Part shown: positions 14,356 to 24,055 of the stretch, one piece after another
Position numbering within the stretch: the first letter of the stretch is position 1
How the letters are laid out: each line of letters starts with the position of its first letter
Assembly (NCBI RefSeq): GCF_900141855.1
Contig: NZ_FQYU01000012.1
Location: forward strand, 1 to 64,000
Reading direction: 5' to 3'
DNA from: Pseudozobellia thermophila
GTDB taxonomy: Bacteria > Bacteroidota > Bacteroidia > Flavobacteriales > Flavobacteriaceae
Length of the DNA stretch: 64,000 nucleotides
Position numbers and translations under genes: made by a program
Notes under the pieces: model-generated
The model's input: only the letters and a program-made list of their open reading frames with translations
Told to the model about the DNA's origin: nothing
Databases searched by the model: none

Positions 14356-16731
14356 TTACGAACCTTCGTTGTTTAACAATTGATCCAGGGCCACTAGGTC
14401 GGGCACGAGCACTTGGCGTGCCTTGCTGCCTTCGAACGGACCGACGATACCGGCCGCCTCGAGTTGGTCGATAATCCTGCCCGCCCTGTTGTAGCCGAGT
14501 TTTAGTTTTCTTTGGATGAGGGAGGCCGAGCCCTGCTGGGCCGTAACGATGACTTCCGCCGCCTCGCGGAACATGGCATCCCGATCCGCTATTTCATAAT
14601 CAATACTTGTGCCAGACTCGTCTCCGGAATACTCCGGAAGTTCATGGGCATGCGGGTAGGCCCTTTGCGAACCGATGTACTCCGTTATTTTGGCCACTTC
14701 GGGGGTGTCGACAAAGGCGCACTGGATGCGCGTTACATCGTTGCCCTGGGTGTACAGCATATCGCCCCGGCCGATCAATTGGTCGGCCCCCTGGGCATCC
14801 AAAATGGTACGCGAATCGATTTTAGAGGTTACCCTAAAGGCGATACGGGCCGGGAAATTCGCCTTGATGATACCCGTAATTACGTTTACCGATGGGCGTT
14901 GGGTGGCGATGATCAGGTGGATGCCGATGGCCCTGGCCAACTGGGCGAGGCGGGCGATCGGGGTCTCTACCTCCTTGCCGGCGGTCATGATCAAATCGGC
15001 AAACTCGTCGATGACCAAGACGATATAGGGCAAATACTTATGTCCGTCGTTGGGATTCAGCTTACGGGCCTTGAACTTGGCGTTGTATTCCTTAAGGTTT
15101 CTTACCATGGCCTTTTTCAACAGCTCGTAACGGTTGTCCATTTCGATACAGAGCGAGTTGAGCGTATTGATCACCTTGGCGTTATCGGTAATAATGGCCT
15201 CGTCGGAATCGGGCAACTTGGCCAAAAAGTGGCGTTCTATCTTGTTGTAGATGGAAAGTTCCACCTTTTTGGGGTCTACCAAGATAAACTTGACCTCGGC
15301 CGGATGTTTTTTGTACAGCAGGGAGGTGAGTACGGCGTTCAGGCCGACGGACTTACCTTGGCCCGTTGCCCCGGCCATGAGCAAGTGCGGCATCTTGGCG
15401 AGGTCTACCACAAAGGTTTCGTTGCTGATCGTTTTTCCAAAGGCAATGGGCAATTGCATCTCCGCCTTTTGGAACTTGCTCGAGGCGATGACCGAACGCA
15501 TCGAAACGATGGTGGCGTTTTTGTTGGGCACTTCGATACCGATGGTCCCCTTGCCCGGTATGGGGGCGATGATACGGATGCCCAGGGCGGCCAGCGATAG
15601 GGCGATATCGTCTTCGAGGTTTTTGATCTTCGAAATGCGGATGCCCGCCTCCGGGACAATTTCGTAAAGGGTTACGGTCGGGCCTATGGTGGCCTTGATC
15701 TGCGAGATGCCTATTTTATAGTTCTTTAGGGTCTCGACGATCTTGTTCTTGTTCTCTTCGAGTTCTTCTTGGTTAATTGTTATACCGCCCGTGACCCCGT
15801 GCGGATCCAATAGGTCGATGGTGGGAAACTTGTAGTTGCCCAGTTCGAGGGTGGGGTCGAACTCCCCGAAATCCTCGACCAGCTTATCGGCAATGTTGTC
15901 CGTTTCCTCTTTTTCCTCGACAATTTTCTCCACCTCCATCGAAAGCGGTTCCTCGGCTTCCTCCTCCACCGGAACGTTCACCTCAAAGTCGCTCTTCGCC
16001 GGTTCTTCCTCCTTCAACGAAGGGATGTCCTTCTTGTGGGTATAGGTGTCGATCACAACGGGGGCCTCTTCGGCGTCGTCGATCAGGGGTTCTTCGCCTA
16101 GGTCGATGTGGTCTTCACCGGGTGCGGTTTCCGCGGTTTTTGTACGGCTTCCTCCAAACGAGGGTTTCCTTATTTTATCGGGCGAGAACTTGAAGAAGCG
16201 TACCAGGATGAATACGAGTCCGAAAAGCAGGATAAGGACGACGCCTATGGTGCCCGTATAGTCCTTTAAAAAGTCGTTCATCTCATATCCTACCATTCCC
16301 CCCAGCAAAGGCTTGGCCTCACCGACAAAGCCCAGGGCAATGGATATCCATATCATAAAGGTGAGTCCCCAGATCCACTTTTTTAAGAGGCCCTTCTTCT
16401 CCAGGTTGAGAAACAGGTAGAGTCCGGTAATGCAAAGTAAGAAGGTAAGGATAAGGGAGGCCACGCCAAAACCTTTGTATACGAAGAAATGGCTGACGGC
16501 CGCACCGAACTTGTTCAACAGGTTTTTGGCCTCCGCGTTGCGGTCGCTGAACTCGGTGAGCAAACTTTGGTCGTCTTGCCAAGTAAAATAAAAGGAAACA
16601 AAGGAAAAGAACAGGGCTATGCTGAACAGTATCAGCAAGCTGCCGAATATAATCGTGTTCTGCTTGGATGGCTTTAGGCTCATCTTCTTGGAAGCGGTCT
16701 TTTTTTTGGAGGTTGTTTTCTTTTTTGCCAT
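14356..16731 (-). CDS. ftsK: FtsK/SpoIIIE DNA translocase
   Basis: A 791-residue septal DNA pump. A Lys/Ser-rich N-terminus is followed by four or five membrane helices (~27-190) and a rather short acidic linker (~195-310). The motor (~320-700) has Walker A GATGQGKS near 452-460 and Walker B LVIDEFADL; a C-terminal winged-helix gamma domain (~720-785, SASLIQRKLKLGYNRAGRIIDQLE) would read KOPS-like sequences. It aligns and clears the chromosome terminus and activates Xer recombination at division. First gene of the minus-strand operon with lolA, the LptF/G permease and ribBA. Confidence 0.97.
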   Translation of the reverse strand: MAKKKTTSKKKTASKKMSLKPSKQNTIIFGSLLILFSIALFFSFVSFYFTWQDDQSLLTEFSDRNAEAKNLLNKFGAAVSHFFVYKGFGVASLILTFLLCITGLYLFLNLEKKGLLKKWIWGLTFMIWISIALGFVGEAKPLLGGMVGYEMNDFLKDYTGTIGVVLILLFGLVFILVRFFKFSPDKIRKPSFGGSRTKTAETAPGEDHIDLGEEPLIDDAEEAPVVIDTYTHKKDIPSLKEEEPAKSDFEVNVPVEEEAEEPLSMEVEKIVEEKEETDNIADKLVEDFGEFDPTLELGNYKFPTIDLLDPHGVTGGITINQEELEENKNKIVETLKNYKIGISQIKATIGPTVTLYEIVPEAGIRISKIKNLEDDIALSLAALGIRIIAPIPGKGTIGIEVPNKNATIVSMRSVIASSKFQKAEMQLPIAFGKTISNETFVVDLAKMPHLLMAGATGQGKSVGLNAVLTSLLYKKHPAEVKFILVDPKKVELSIYNKIERHFLAKLPDSDEAIITDNAKVINTLNSLCIEMDNRYELLKKAMVRNLKEYNAKFKARKLNPNDGHKYLPYIVLVIDEFADLIMTAGKEVETPIARLAQLARAIGIHLIIATQRPSVNVITGIIKANFPARIAFRVTSKIDSRTILDAQGADQLIGRGDMLYTQGNDVTRIQCAFVDTPEVAKITEYIGSQRAYPHAHELPEYSGDESGTSIDYEIADRDAMFREAAEVIVTAQQGSASLIQRKLKLGYNRAGRIIDQLEAAGIVGPFEGSKARQVLVPDLVALDQLLNNEGS

Positions 16732-16991
16732 TACTTTTTTCAGCTGTGTGCAAAAATACGTATTACGAACTTTTCGGCACGACGATTACGAAAAGTCTTT
16801 GCGGTTTGTTGACAATTTGTACCGTTAGGGAAAGGTAAAAAACCTTAACCTGTTGATTGTCTGTTGTTAATAGTGGGGCGTGACTCCTGTGTTCTTCCTT
16901 TACAACACGATATTGAAGCGATTATTGTGCCAATTTGGAAAAGCTTTTACCGGTATTCGACATAGGGTATAATGCTAGGGGGATGTTCGGG
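16732..16991. other. Intergenic region between dgkA and ftsK
   Basis: 260 bp with only very short frames. The part next to 16731 should hold the ftsK operon promoter. I see no strong terminator for dgkA. Confidence 0.4.
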
Positions 16992-17357
16992 CTAAAATAT
17001 TTTAGGGAGATAGATGATGAGACCGACGATGACGGCCCCTATGGAAACAAGCATGACGGCCCCGGCGCTGACGTCCTTGATAAAGCCGATCTTCCTATCA
17101 AAATCGGGGTGTATGAAATCGCATAGTTTTTCGATGGCCGTGTTGGCCCCCTCGATGCCCATTACCAATGAAATGGCCAAGATCTGTAGTATCCATTCCG
17201 TACTCGAGATCTCGAAATAAAAGCCCGCGATAGTGACCAATAGGGCCAAGACCACTTGGATCTTGATACTGGCCTCGGTACGGATCAGCAAAAGGGCCCC
17301 ACGGATCGCGAAGCCCACACTTTTGATCCTATTTACAAGAAAAGACTCCTTACGCAT
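16992..17357 (-). CDS. dgkA: Diacylglycerol kinase family protein
   Basis: A 121-residue integral membrane protein taken from the ATG at 17357, which overlaps the tpx stop by 8 nt; an ATG five codons further upstream is possible. Three membrane helices are evident, with an N-terminal RIKSVGFAIRGALLLIRTEAS and the catalytic stretch MGIEGANTAIEKLCDFIHPDFD. The E-x-x-N-T-A-I-E-x-x-x-D motif is that of the DgkA/undecaprenol kinase family, which phosphorylates a lipid alcohol with ATP. Gram-negative enzymes recycle diacylglycerol; undecaprenol activity is also possible. Co-transcribed with tpx. Confidence 0.92.
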   Translation of the reverse strand: MRKESFLVNRIKSVGFAIRGALLLIRTEASIKIQVVLALLVTIAGFYFEISSTEWILQILAISLVMGIEGANTAIEKLCDFIHPDFDRKIGFIKDVSAGAVMLVSIGAVIVGLIIYLPKIF

Positions 17358-17856
17358 CGACCAAGGCTTCAAGAGCGGCCTTATAATTGGGTTCCTCTAC
17401 GGTTTCGGCCACTTGTTCGGAGTAGACCACACGGCCCGATTCGTCGATGACCACCACGCACCTCGAGTGCAGGGGCTGTAAGGGTCCGTCCGCAAAGGTC
17501 AAACCGTAGGCTTCACCGAAGCTTCCGTCCCTGAAATCGGAGAGCATTTCAACCTTGTCGATACCTTCGGCCCCGCAGAAACGGGCCTGTGCAAAGGGCA
17601 GGTCTTTCGAGATGCAGAGTACGGCCGTGTTTTCGAGTTCGGCGGCCTCTTGGTTGAATTGCCTTACCGATTGGGCGCACGTACCGGTATCTACACTGGG
17701 GAAAATGTTCAAGACCACTTTCTTTCCGGCATAATCGCCCAGCGAAGCACTTGAAAGGTCGCTTTTGGTCAAGGTAAAATCGGGAGCCGGGCTTCCCTTG
17801 GCGGGAAGGCTTCCTATGGTATGTATTTCATTTCCTTTTAAGGTAACTGTTGCCAT
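17350..17856 (-). CDS. tpx: Thiol peroxidase (atypical 2-Cys peroxiredoxin)
   Basis: A 168-residue peroxidase reducing H2O2 and alkyl hydroperoxides with thioredoxin. Peroxidatic Cys60 in SVDTGTC and resolving Cys94 in ARFCGAEG are both in the positions typical of Tpx. Length and the MATVTLKGNEIHTIG opening are standard. It overlaps dgkA downstream and lies close to a second peroxiredoxin-thioredoxin operon, forming a small peroxide-defence cluster. Confidence 0.97.
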   Translation of the reverse strand: MATVTLKGNEIHTIGSLPAKGSPAPDFTLTKSDLSSASLGDYAGKKVVLNIFPSVDTGTCAQSVRQFNQEAAELENTAVLCISKDLPFAQARFCGAEGIDKVEMLSDFRDGSFGEAYGLTFADGPLQPLHSRCVVVIDESGRVVYSEQVAETVEEPNYKAALEALVDA

Positions 17857-17933
17857 TTTGTTATAAATTTAGATGAACGGTGAAATTAAAAAAATAAAAA
17901 GTGAAATACAGTATTTGAAGGCTATAAAATAGT

Positions 17934-17969
17934 GGGGGCCGGTCTTTCTGCCACAAAAGACCGGCCCCC
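17934..17969 (-). terminator. Strong hairpin after the Prx-Trx operon
   Basis: GGGGGCCGGTCTTT and AAAGACCGGCCCCC form a 14-bp stem with a short loop, between tpx and the small-protein gene. The flanking T content is modest, so it could also be an mRNA-stabilising hairpin. Confidence 0.6.
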
Positions 17970-18020
17970 TCCAATTGGTGATGATAAAAAAGTATCACCC
18001 TAATGCCGTAGCCGGCTGAT

Positions 18021-18278
18021 TTACTTGTCTATGGCTCCCATGACCCGTTGCATAAATTCGTTGAGGGCCTCCTTTTGGGGTTTGCCTTCCTTGATTGCCT
18101 TGTTCACCTCGATGGCCCCGTACATGTTCGAGATCAGTTCCCCTATCGTATCGAGCTCTTCGTCCTTTAGGGAAGGGACCTCGGTGAGGGACTCCAACGT
18201 TTCTATGGTCTCGATAACATAGTCCTCGTCGTTTTCCTGGATAAAATTCGTGAGGTGCTTAATTACTGGCAACTTCAT
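18021..18278 (-). CDS. Small conserved protein (DUF6952-like)
   Basis: An 85-residue acidic helical protein (KLPVIKHLTNFIQEN, ETIETLESLTEVPSLKDEELDTIGELISNMYGAIEV) without signal peptide or membrane helix. From memory it matches a small flavobacterial family, DUF6952, that follows thioredoxin and peroxiredoxin genes. It overlaps the thioredoxin gene by 20 nt, so a role with that redox pair is likely. No enzymatic motif is visible. Confidence 0.75.
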   Translation of the reverse strand: MKLPVIKHLTNFIQENDEDYVIETIETLESLTEVPSLKDEELDTIGELISNMYGAIEVNKAIKEGKPQKEALNEFMQRVMGAIDK

Positions 18279-18573
18279 TGATCAATTCTTTTAGAACATC
18301 GTACTTGTTGGTCTGTACCTGGTTTTTGAATGCCCCGTTGGAAAAGGCCGCAAAGGTCGGCAGGTTGTCAACAGTGGCCAATTTTCTGCTTTCCGGAAAT
18401 TTTTCGGCGTCTGCGATCACAAAGGTAATGTCTTCGTGGGCACTGGCCTCTTTCTTGAACTTGGGCTTCATGATGCGGCAATTGCCACACCAACCGGCGG
18501 AATATTGTACGACGACGTTTTTCTTTTCGGCAATGATCTCCTGTAAATTGTCTTTTTCTAATTCTAATACCAT
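18259..18573 (-). CDS. Thioredoxin-family protein
   Basis: A 104-residue cytoplasmic thioredoxin-fold protein with active site WCGNC (Cys29, Cys32), differing from the standard WCGPC. The cis-proline region is VDNLPTFAAF. It probably reduces the peroxiredoxin encoded just upstream (73 bp). Downstream it overlaps the small DUF6952-like gene. Confidence 0.9.
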   Translation of the reverse strand: MVLELEKDNLQEIIAEKKNVVVQYSAGWCGNCRIMKPKFKKEASAHEDITFVIADAEKFPESRKLATVDNLPTFAAFSNGAFKNQVQTNKYDVLKELINEVASN

Positions 18574-18646
18574 TGTGATACGGTTTTAGGTAACACGCTG
18601 CATTCCGTCCATAAAGACCAAGTGCAACGTGTTGTTAAGGTTAAAC

Positions 18647-19291
18647 TTAGTTGGCGTGTGCCGAAAGGTATTCGGCAACCCCTTTTCTATCGGCTTTCAT
18701 GGCCTCTTTGCCTTCTTCCCAGTTGGCAGGGCATACTTCGCCTTTTTCCTGTACGTGGGTGTAGGCATCGATCAAACGAAGGTATTCGTTTACGTTTCTG
18801 CCAAGGGGCATGTGGTTGATGCTCTCGTGGAAAACGGTACCTTCCTCATCGATCAAGTAGGTGGCGCGGTACGTTACGTTGTCGCCCTCTACGGTAACTA
18901 CCCCTGTTTCCTCATCGTACTGCTCGTTGGTGATGTCGAGTATACCCAAGGTAGAGGCCAAATTTCTGTTGCTATCGGCCAAAAGCGGGTAGGTTACGCC
19001 TTCTATGCCACCGTTGTCCTTCGACGTGTTCAACCAGGCGAAGTGAACTTCGGCCGTGTCGCACGAAGCACCTATGACCAAGGTGTTTCTCTTCTCAAAT
19101 TCGCCCAAGGCGGCCTGAAAAGCGTGCAATTCGGTAGGGCACACAAAGGTAAAGTCTTTGGGGTACCAAAAAAGCACCACCTTCTTGTTGTTTTTTTGAG
19201 CTTCTTCCAACACGTTCACTTTGAAAGTGTCGCCCAAATCGTTCATTGCGTTAACGCTAAGGTTTGGGAATTTTTTACCTACTAATGCCAT
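18647..19291 (-). CDS. Typical 2-Cys peroxiredoxin (AhpC/Prx1 type)
   Basis: A 214-residue peroxidase with peroxidatic Cys51 in DFTFVCPTE and resolving Cys187 in GEVCPANW; the C-terminal tail after the resolving cysteine is long, as in Prx1-type enzymes. It detoxifies peroxides with electrons from a thioredoxin, very likely the WCGNC protein encoded next. First gene of a three-gene operon (Prx, Trx, small protein). Confidence 0.95.
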   Translation of the reverse strand: MALVGKKFPNLSVNAMNDLGDTFKVNVLEEAQKNNKKVVLFWYPKDFTFVCPTELHAFQAALGEFEKRNTLVIGASCDTAEVHFAWLNTSKDNGGIEGVTYPLLADSNRNLASTLGILDITNEQYDEETGVVTVEGDNVTYRATYLIDEEGTVFHESINHMPLGRNVNEYLRLIDAYTHVQEKGEVCPANWEEGKEAMKADRKGVAEYLSAHAN

Positions 19292-19538
19292 AAGATATTG
19301 AATTTTGTGATTTCTATTTGAATGTAAAATTACATCGATATCCGCTTGATGGGCCTGACCATGGATTAAAAAAATCTATAGGTCAATAACTATTATGAAT
19401 GTTAAAGTCCTTAAGGCCAAATGGGTGCTATAAAGGCAATTTTGGCTTATCAATTTTGGTATATTGACAAGGAAGGGCTACTCAATTTAACAAATTGACA
19501 AAGTGTGTTTTTTGTGTTTTTTCTGGGCCCCGTGCGGT
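19292..19538. other. Intergenic region between the antiporter and Prx genes
   Basis: About 250 AT-rich bp. It should contain the Prx operon promoter (a weak TAATTTTA on the minus strand around 19330) and the 3' end of the antiporter transcript. No ORF or clear terminator is seen. Confidence 0.3.
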
Positions 19539-21023
19539 TTATGCCTTGGTAGGGGCCAAACGCTTGATTTTGATTTGGAGTGCGGCAAAAACAAGTGTGG
19601 TGATAGGACTGAGCCAATTGAAAATGGCGAAAAGGATATATTCGCCCGTACCTACCCCCAAGACGCTGCTATGGTAGGCCCCGCAGGTGTTCCAAGGAAC
19701 GAGTACGGAGGTTACGGTACCGGTGTCCTCCAAGGTCCGGCTAAGGTTCTCCGGGGCCAACCCGCGGTCTTTGTAAGCCTTTGCGAACATTTTTCCGGGC
19801 ACGACGATGGCGAGGTATTGGTCCGAGGCCGTGGCGTTCAAAACGATACAGCTTATGCCCGTGCTGGCGAACAGGCCGAAAATTGATTTGGCCATGGCCA
19901 AAAGCGATTTGGTGATCCGGGCCAAAGCCCCGATGCCGTCCATGACGCCCCCGAAAACCATGGCGCAGATAATGAGCCATATGGTACCCAGCATACCGCT
20001 CATGCCACTAGACGAGAACAGGTCGTTCAGGGCCTCGTTGTCGGTCGGTATCGCCGTGTCGACGGTAATGGCCTTTAAGATGCCCTTATAGCCCGATTCC
20101 AACGAAAGGGATTTGGCCCCGGTTATGCCGGCCACCAGGTCGGGTTGAAAGATCAGGGCAAACAAGGCGCCCAGCAAGGTGCCGATCAAGAGGGCGCCCA
20201 GGGGCGGTGTCTTTTTTACGATCAAGAATATAACGATGGCCGGGACAATAAAAAGCCAGCCATTGATCGTAAAGGTGCTGTCTATCGAATCTAAAAGAGA
20301 CCCTATTTCGGCAGAACCACTGACGTCTATGTTCAGGCCCAGGACGATAAAGACGATCACGGTCAGCGTAATGGTGGGCACCGTGGTATAGAGCATGTAT
20401 TTGATATGGTCGAACAATTCGCCGCCCGCCATGGCAGGGGCCAGGTTGGTGGTGTCGCTGAGGGGGGAAAGCTTATCCCCGAAATAGGCCCCTGAAAGAA
20501 TGGCGCCCGCCGTCATTCCCAATGGGATGCCCAGGGCTTCACCTATTCCGATAAGGGCGATGCCCACGGTGGCCGAGGTGGTCCAGCTACTGCCCGTGGC
20601 CACCGAGATGATGGCGCAGATAACCACACAGGCCGCCAAGAATATGGTCGGGTTCAATATTTGCAGTCCGTAATAGATCATGGCGGGGATGATGCCGCTG
20701 ATCAACCAGGTACCGGCGAGGGCCCCGACCATCAGTAATATCAAGAGGGCCCCGGCGGTGGAGCGTATGTTCTCGGCAACCTCGGCCATCATTTGCTTAT
20801 ATGACACCTTGTTGGCAAACCCCACAATGGCCGCCACGGCACCGCCCAAGAGCAGGATAAACTGGTTCGAACCGCTGAGCGCATCGTCCCCGAAAACATA
20901 TACGTTATAGGCCAGCATGCCTATCAGGATAATAACGGGCAAAAGGGCCTCAAAAATACTTAGCTCCTTGTTTTCGACTATGTTTTCGTTTTCTCTGTGC
21001 TCTCCGTCCTGTGAACCTTGCAT
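19539..21023 (-). CDS. NhaC-family Na+/H+ antiporter
   Basis: A 494-residue membrane protein with about 11-12 hydrophobic helices. NhaC-family segments include ATGSSWTTSATVGIALIGIG, GAILSGAYFGDKLSPLSDTT and LARITKSLLAMAKSIFG. It exports sodium in exchange for protons, consistent with a marine or saline habitat. Preceded by a divergent intergenic region shared with lpdA. Some relatives are malate/lactate-Na+ exchangers, so the substrate is not fully certain. Confidence 0.9.
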   Translation of the reverse strand: MQGSQDGEHRENENIVENKELSIFEALLPVIILIGMLAYNVYVFGDDALSGSNQFILLLGGAVAAIVGFANKVSYKQMMAEVAENIRSTAGALLILLMVGALAGTWLISGIIPAMIYYGLQILNPTIFLAACVVICAIISVATGSSWTTSATVGIALIGIGEALGIPLGMTAGAILSGAYFGDKLSPLSDTTNLAPAMAGGELFDHIKYMLYTTVPTITLTVIVFIVLGLNIDVSGSAEIGSLLDSIDSTFTINGWLFIVPAIVIFLIVKKTPPLGALLIGTLLGALFALIFQPDLVAGITGAKSLSLESGYKGILKAITVDTAIPTDNEALNDLFSSSGMSGMLGTIWLIICAMVFGGVMDGIGALARITKSLLAMAKSIFGLFASTGISCIVLNATASDQYLAIVVPGKMFAKAYKDRGLAPENLSRTLEDTGTVTSVLVPWNTCGAYHSSVLGVGTGEYILFAIFNWLSPITTLVFAALQIKIKRLAPTKA

Positions 21024-21124
21024 AAAATTGGGTTTAGCTGTCGCGTAATATTACAATTTTAGACTGCTTTGTGCAACTACTTCGTATAAATAGGCCAAGG
21101 GTTCGTTAAAACGGAAATTAGTGT

Positions 21125-21132
21125 TAATTTTG
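21125..21132 (+). promoter_or_regulatory. -7 box TAATTTTG of lpdA
   Basis: Exact match to TAnnTTTG, 24 bp before the lpdA start codon, in the divergent region with the antiporter gene. The -33 box is not clear. Confidence 0.55.
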
Positions 21133-21155
21133 TTATTCAATTCAAAGAATAATTT

Positions 21156-22562
21156 ATGAGTCAATATGATGTGGCCGTTATCGGTTCTGGTCCCGGAGGA
21201 TATGTAGCCGCTATTCGTTGTGCCCAATTGGGTATGAAGACGGCAATTATAGAAAAATACAGTACCCTTGGGGGCACCTGTCTCAACGTAGGCTGTATAC
21301 CGTCAAAGGCCTTGTTGGATTCTTCCCATCACTACGAGGATGCCATTAAGCACTTTGATGCCCACGGGATCGAAATTCCTGGCGAGGTAAAAGTGAACCT
21401 TGAAAAGATGATCGCCCGTAAGCAGGCCGTCGTCGATCAAACGACCAAGGGAATCGAGTTTCTGATGGACAAGAACAAGATCGATGTCTTTCAGGGCATC
21501 GGAAGTTTTGAGGATGCAACGCATGTCAAAATAAGCAAAAACGACGGAAGCACCGAAGTCATTGAGGCCAAGAACAGCATCATCGCTACAGGGAGCAAGC
21601 CTTCGACCCTTCCCTTTATCAAAATCGACAAGGAAAGGATCATTACCTCGACGGAAGCCCTTAAGCTGAAAGAGGTACCCAAGCACCTTGTCGTAATCGG
21701 CGGTGGGGTGATCGGCCTTGAGCTGGGCCAGGTGTACAAAAGGCTTGGTGCCGAGGTAACCGTGGTCGAATACATGGATCGGATCATACCTACCATGGAC
21801 GCCTCACTTTCCAAGGAATTGACGAAAGTGATGAAAAAGCAAAAAGTGAAATTCAACCTTTCGCACAAGGTGAAGTCCGTTGAGCGCGTCGGCGACGAGG
21901 TAATCGTCAAGGCCGATGACAAAAAGGGCCAAGAGGTCGAGATCAAGGGCGATTATTGCTTGGTGAGTGTCGGAAGGCGCCCCTATACCGACGGACTGAA
22001 CGCCGAGGCGGCCGGCGTGAAAATTGACGGTCGCGGAAAAATAGAGGTCGATGAGCATCTGCGCACCTCTGCGGCGAACATCTACGCCATCGGCGACGTG
22101 ATACGAGGTGCCATGTTGGCGCATAAGGCCGAGGAAGAAGGGGTTTTGGTCGCCGAGCAGTTGGCCGGACAGCAACCGCATATCGATTACAACCTGATTC
22201 CCGGAGTGGTGTATACCTGGCCCGAAGTGGCCTCGGTAGGCAAGACCGAGGAAGAGTTGAAAGAGGCCGGTATAGCATACAAGACGGGTCAGTTTCCGAT
22301 GAGGGCCCTAGGGCGTTCGCGGGCGAGTATGGACCTTGATGGCTTTGTAAAGATATTGGCCGACAAGGAAACGGACGAAGTGCTCGGGGTACACATGATC
22401 GGTGCCCGGTGCGCCGATTTGATCGCCGAGGCCGTTACCGCCATGGAATTTAGGGCATCGGCCGAAGATATTTCGCGTATGAGCCATGCCCACCCCACTT
22501 TTGCCGAAGCGGTAAAGGAGGCGGCCCTGGCCGCTACCGACGACCGGGCCTTGCATGTGTGA
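21156..22562 (+). CDS. lpdA: Dihydrolipoyl dehydrogenase (E3)
   Basis: A 468-residue FAD enzyme that reoxidises lipoamide in the 2-oxoacid dehydrogenase and glycine cleavage complexes. FAD-binding GSGPGGYVAA (10-19), redox-active cysteines C42 and C47 in GGTCLNVGCIPSK, the NAD fold GGGVIGLELG (~186-195), the second FAD motif YAIGDV and the C-terminal HAHPTFAEA with the catalytic His-Glu pair are all present. It stands alone, not next to E1/E2 genes, so it probably serves several complexes. Confidence 0.98.
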   Translation: MSQYDVAVIGSGPGGYVAAIRCAQLGMKTAIIEKYSTLGGTCLNVGCIPSKALLDSSHHYEDAIKHFDAHGIEIPGEVKVNLEKMIARKQAVVDQTTKGIEFLMDKNKIDVFQGIGSFEDATHVKISKNDGSTEVIEAKNSIIATGSKPSTLPFIKIDKERIITSTEALKLKEVPKHLVVIGGGVIGLELGQVYKRLGAEVTVVEYMDRIIPTMDASLSKELTKVMKKQKVKFNLSHKVKSVERVGDEVIVKADDKKGQEVEIKGDYCLVSVGRRPYTDGLNAEAAGVKIDGRGKIEVDEHLRTSAANIYAIGDVIRGAMLAHKAEEEGVLVAEQLAGQQPHIDYNLIPGVVYTWPEVASVGKTEEELKEAGIAYKTGQFPMRALGRSRASMDLDGFVKILADKETDEVLGVHMIGARCADLIAEAVTAMEFRASAEDISRMSHAHPTFAEAVKEAALAATDDRALHV

Positions 22563-22590
22563 TCGCGTCAAGGAGCGGTAAACAAGATAT

Positions 22591-22625
22591 AAAAAGACCC
22601 TGTGGAACGACTACAGGGTCTTTTT
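22591..22625 (+). terminator. Terminator after lpdA
   Basis: AAAAAGACCCTGT and ACAGGGTCTTTTT form a 13-bp stem; symmetric, so it can also act on the opposite strand. Confidence 0.9.
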
Positions 22626-22728
22626 GCATTTATAAGGGGATCCCGGATAGGGCGGTTTGGGCATCGCGTATCCTGTCCACAAAAACCGCACGCCCCACAA
22701 TGGATGCGAAGCCCGTAAAAAATAGGGA

Positions 22729-23913
22729 TCAGTTCTTGGCCGGCCTGAATCTGCGTAGAAAGCGGATCAAGCGCGGTTTTGAAACCTGGTAGGTGTTAAC
22801 GGCAAATGCTTCCAAAGAGGCAAGGGCCGCTTTTGTGCCCATGGCGATGGTCCGTTTGATCGCTTCCTTGTGGTCTTCGTACCGAAGTGCCGTATAGGTA
22901 CTGACGATAATGAAAAGAAGGGCGCCCGGGACGGCAAAATGGGGGGTGAGGGAGTGGTGCAGGTAACGGTAAAGGCCCAATCCCGTGAAACTTCCGTAGA
23001 GAATTATAAAGTGTACGACATAGATCGACAGGGTGCTTTGCCCGATCCTCAATAGGGTACGATTCTTCATAAAGCCCCGTAACAGCATAAAAATGGCAAA
23101 CACAAGCAATACATTGCCCAACCTAATAAAGAGGTAGTTGTTAAAATAGATATCGGCGAACAGTTGGATGCCGGTGTACCTCGAAAGGGCCAGAAAAGCA
23201 TCGCTCGAAAAATAAATGAGTACATATCCCGCCAAGGAGAACAAGGTGATTGCAAGGGGATAAAAATACCGGAGGTCCCTGTACTTGGTGAACAATAGGG
23301 AGAGCGAAGCCCCTATGGCCGCATATCCGAACCAAGGGATAAGGGTAAATACCGAACCATTGGCCTTGGTCAGGTAATTGGCCAGGGCCTGGGGCAGAAA
23401 CGTAAAGCCCCATTGCTTGTATACCGGTTCAAATAGAAAAAGAAGAAGGGCGATACCTGTCAAGACCAAGGCAAAGACCTGTTTCTTCCTCTTGTAGGTG
23501 ATGAGGTAGATGCCGATGATCCCCAATAAGGAGAGCCCGATACAATGCAGTACATCCACAAGGTAAAAGGAGTCGTAAATCTGCCCGCTGAGCAGGCCCC
23601 AAAGGTTGGTGCGCAGCAGATAGCCGATAAAGAGCAGTTCCAGGCCACGTCTGATCCCCTTTTTGACCCTGGGGTTTTTAAAGCCCGTTTTCTTGTCACG
23701 AACCAAGAGATAGGTAAAAATAAATCCGGAAACGGTAAAGAATACGGGGGCGGTAATGCCCCTGAAATACTTCCATATACCATAGGCCGTATTCGTTCCG
23801 TCCCTAAATGCGTTGTCCAAAAGACCATCTATAAAGTGGCCTTGAAGCATCATAAGAATGGCCCAGGCCCTGATGGCATCGATAAAATACAGTCTGGTAG
23901 TCGGCTTGCTCAC
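22729..23913 (-). CDS. Membrane acyltransferase-like protein (DUF1624 / HGSNAT type)
   Basis: A 394-residue polytopic membrane protein with about 10 helices. The N-terminus LYFIDAIRAWAILMMLQGHFIDG matches the DUF1624/heparan-alpha-glucosaminide acetyltransferase-like family, where the His in QGH corresponds to the conserved residue of membrane acyltransferases. A second landmark is WKYFRGITAPVFFTVSGFIF. It may transfer an acyl group to a glycan at the membrane; the substrate is unknown. The C-terminal ~40 residues are basic and soluble. Monocistronic, converging with lpdA. Confidence 0.8.
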   Translation of the reverse strand: MSKPTTRLYFIDAIRAWAILMMLQGHFIDGLLDNAFRDGTNTAYGIWKYFRGITAPVFFTVSGFIFTYLLVRDKKTGFKNPRVKKGIRRGLELLFIGYLLRTNLWGLLSGQIYDSFYLVDVLHCIGLSLLGIIGIYLITYKRKKQVFALVLTGIALLLFLFEPVYKQWGFTFLPQALANYLTKANGSVFTLIPWFGYAAIGASLSLLFTKYRDLRYFYPLAITLFSLAGYVLIYFSSDAFLALSRYTGIQLFADIYFNNYLFIRLGNVLLVFAIFMLLRGFMKNRTLLRIGQSTLSIYVVHFIILYGSFTGLGLYRYLHHSLTPHFAVPGALLFIIVSTYTALRYEDHKEAIKRTIAMGTKAALASLEAFAVNTYQVSKPRLIRFLRRFRPAKN

Positions 23914-24055
23914 GGCTTGATATTGATTTTATGCTTCTGCCCTATATACTTGTAAAACAAGGGTTTTGGATGTTTAACGGTCCAAAATTATATAAATTAC
24001 TCGCAAATCAATTGTATTTGCTATATTTTCGCCAAAACACACAAACATATCAGCT

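Noticed and set aside
14512-15600. 362-codon plus-strand frame opposite ftsK
   Set aside because: Antisense to conserved FtsK motor motifs; length comes from third-position bias.
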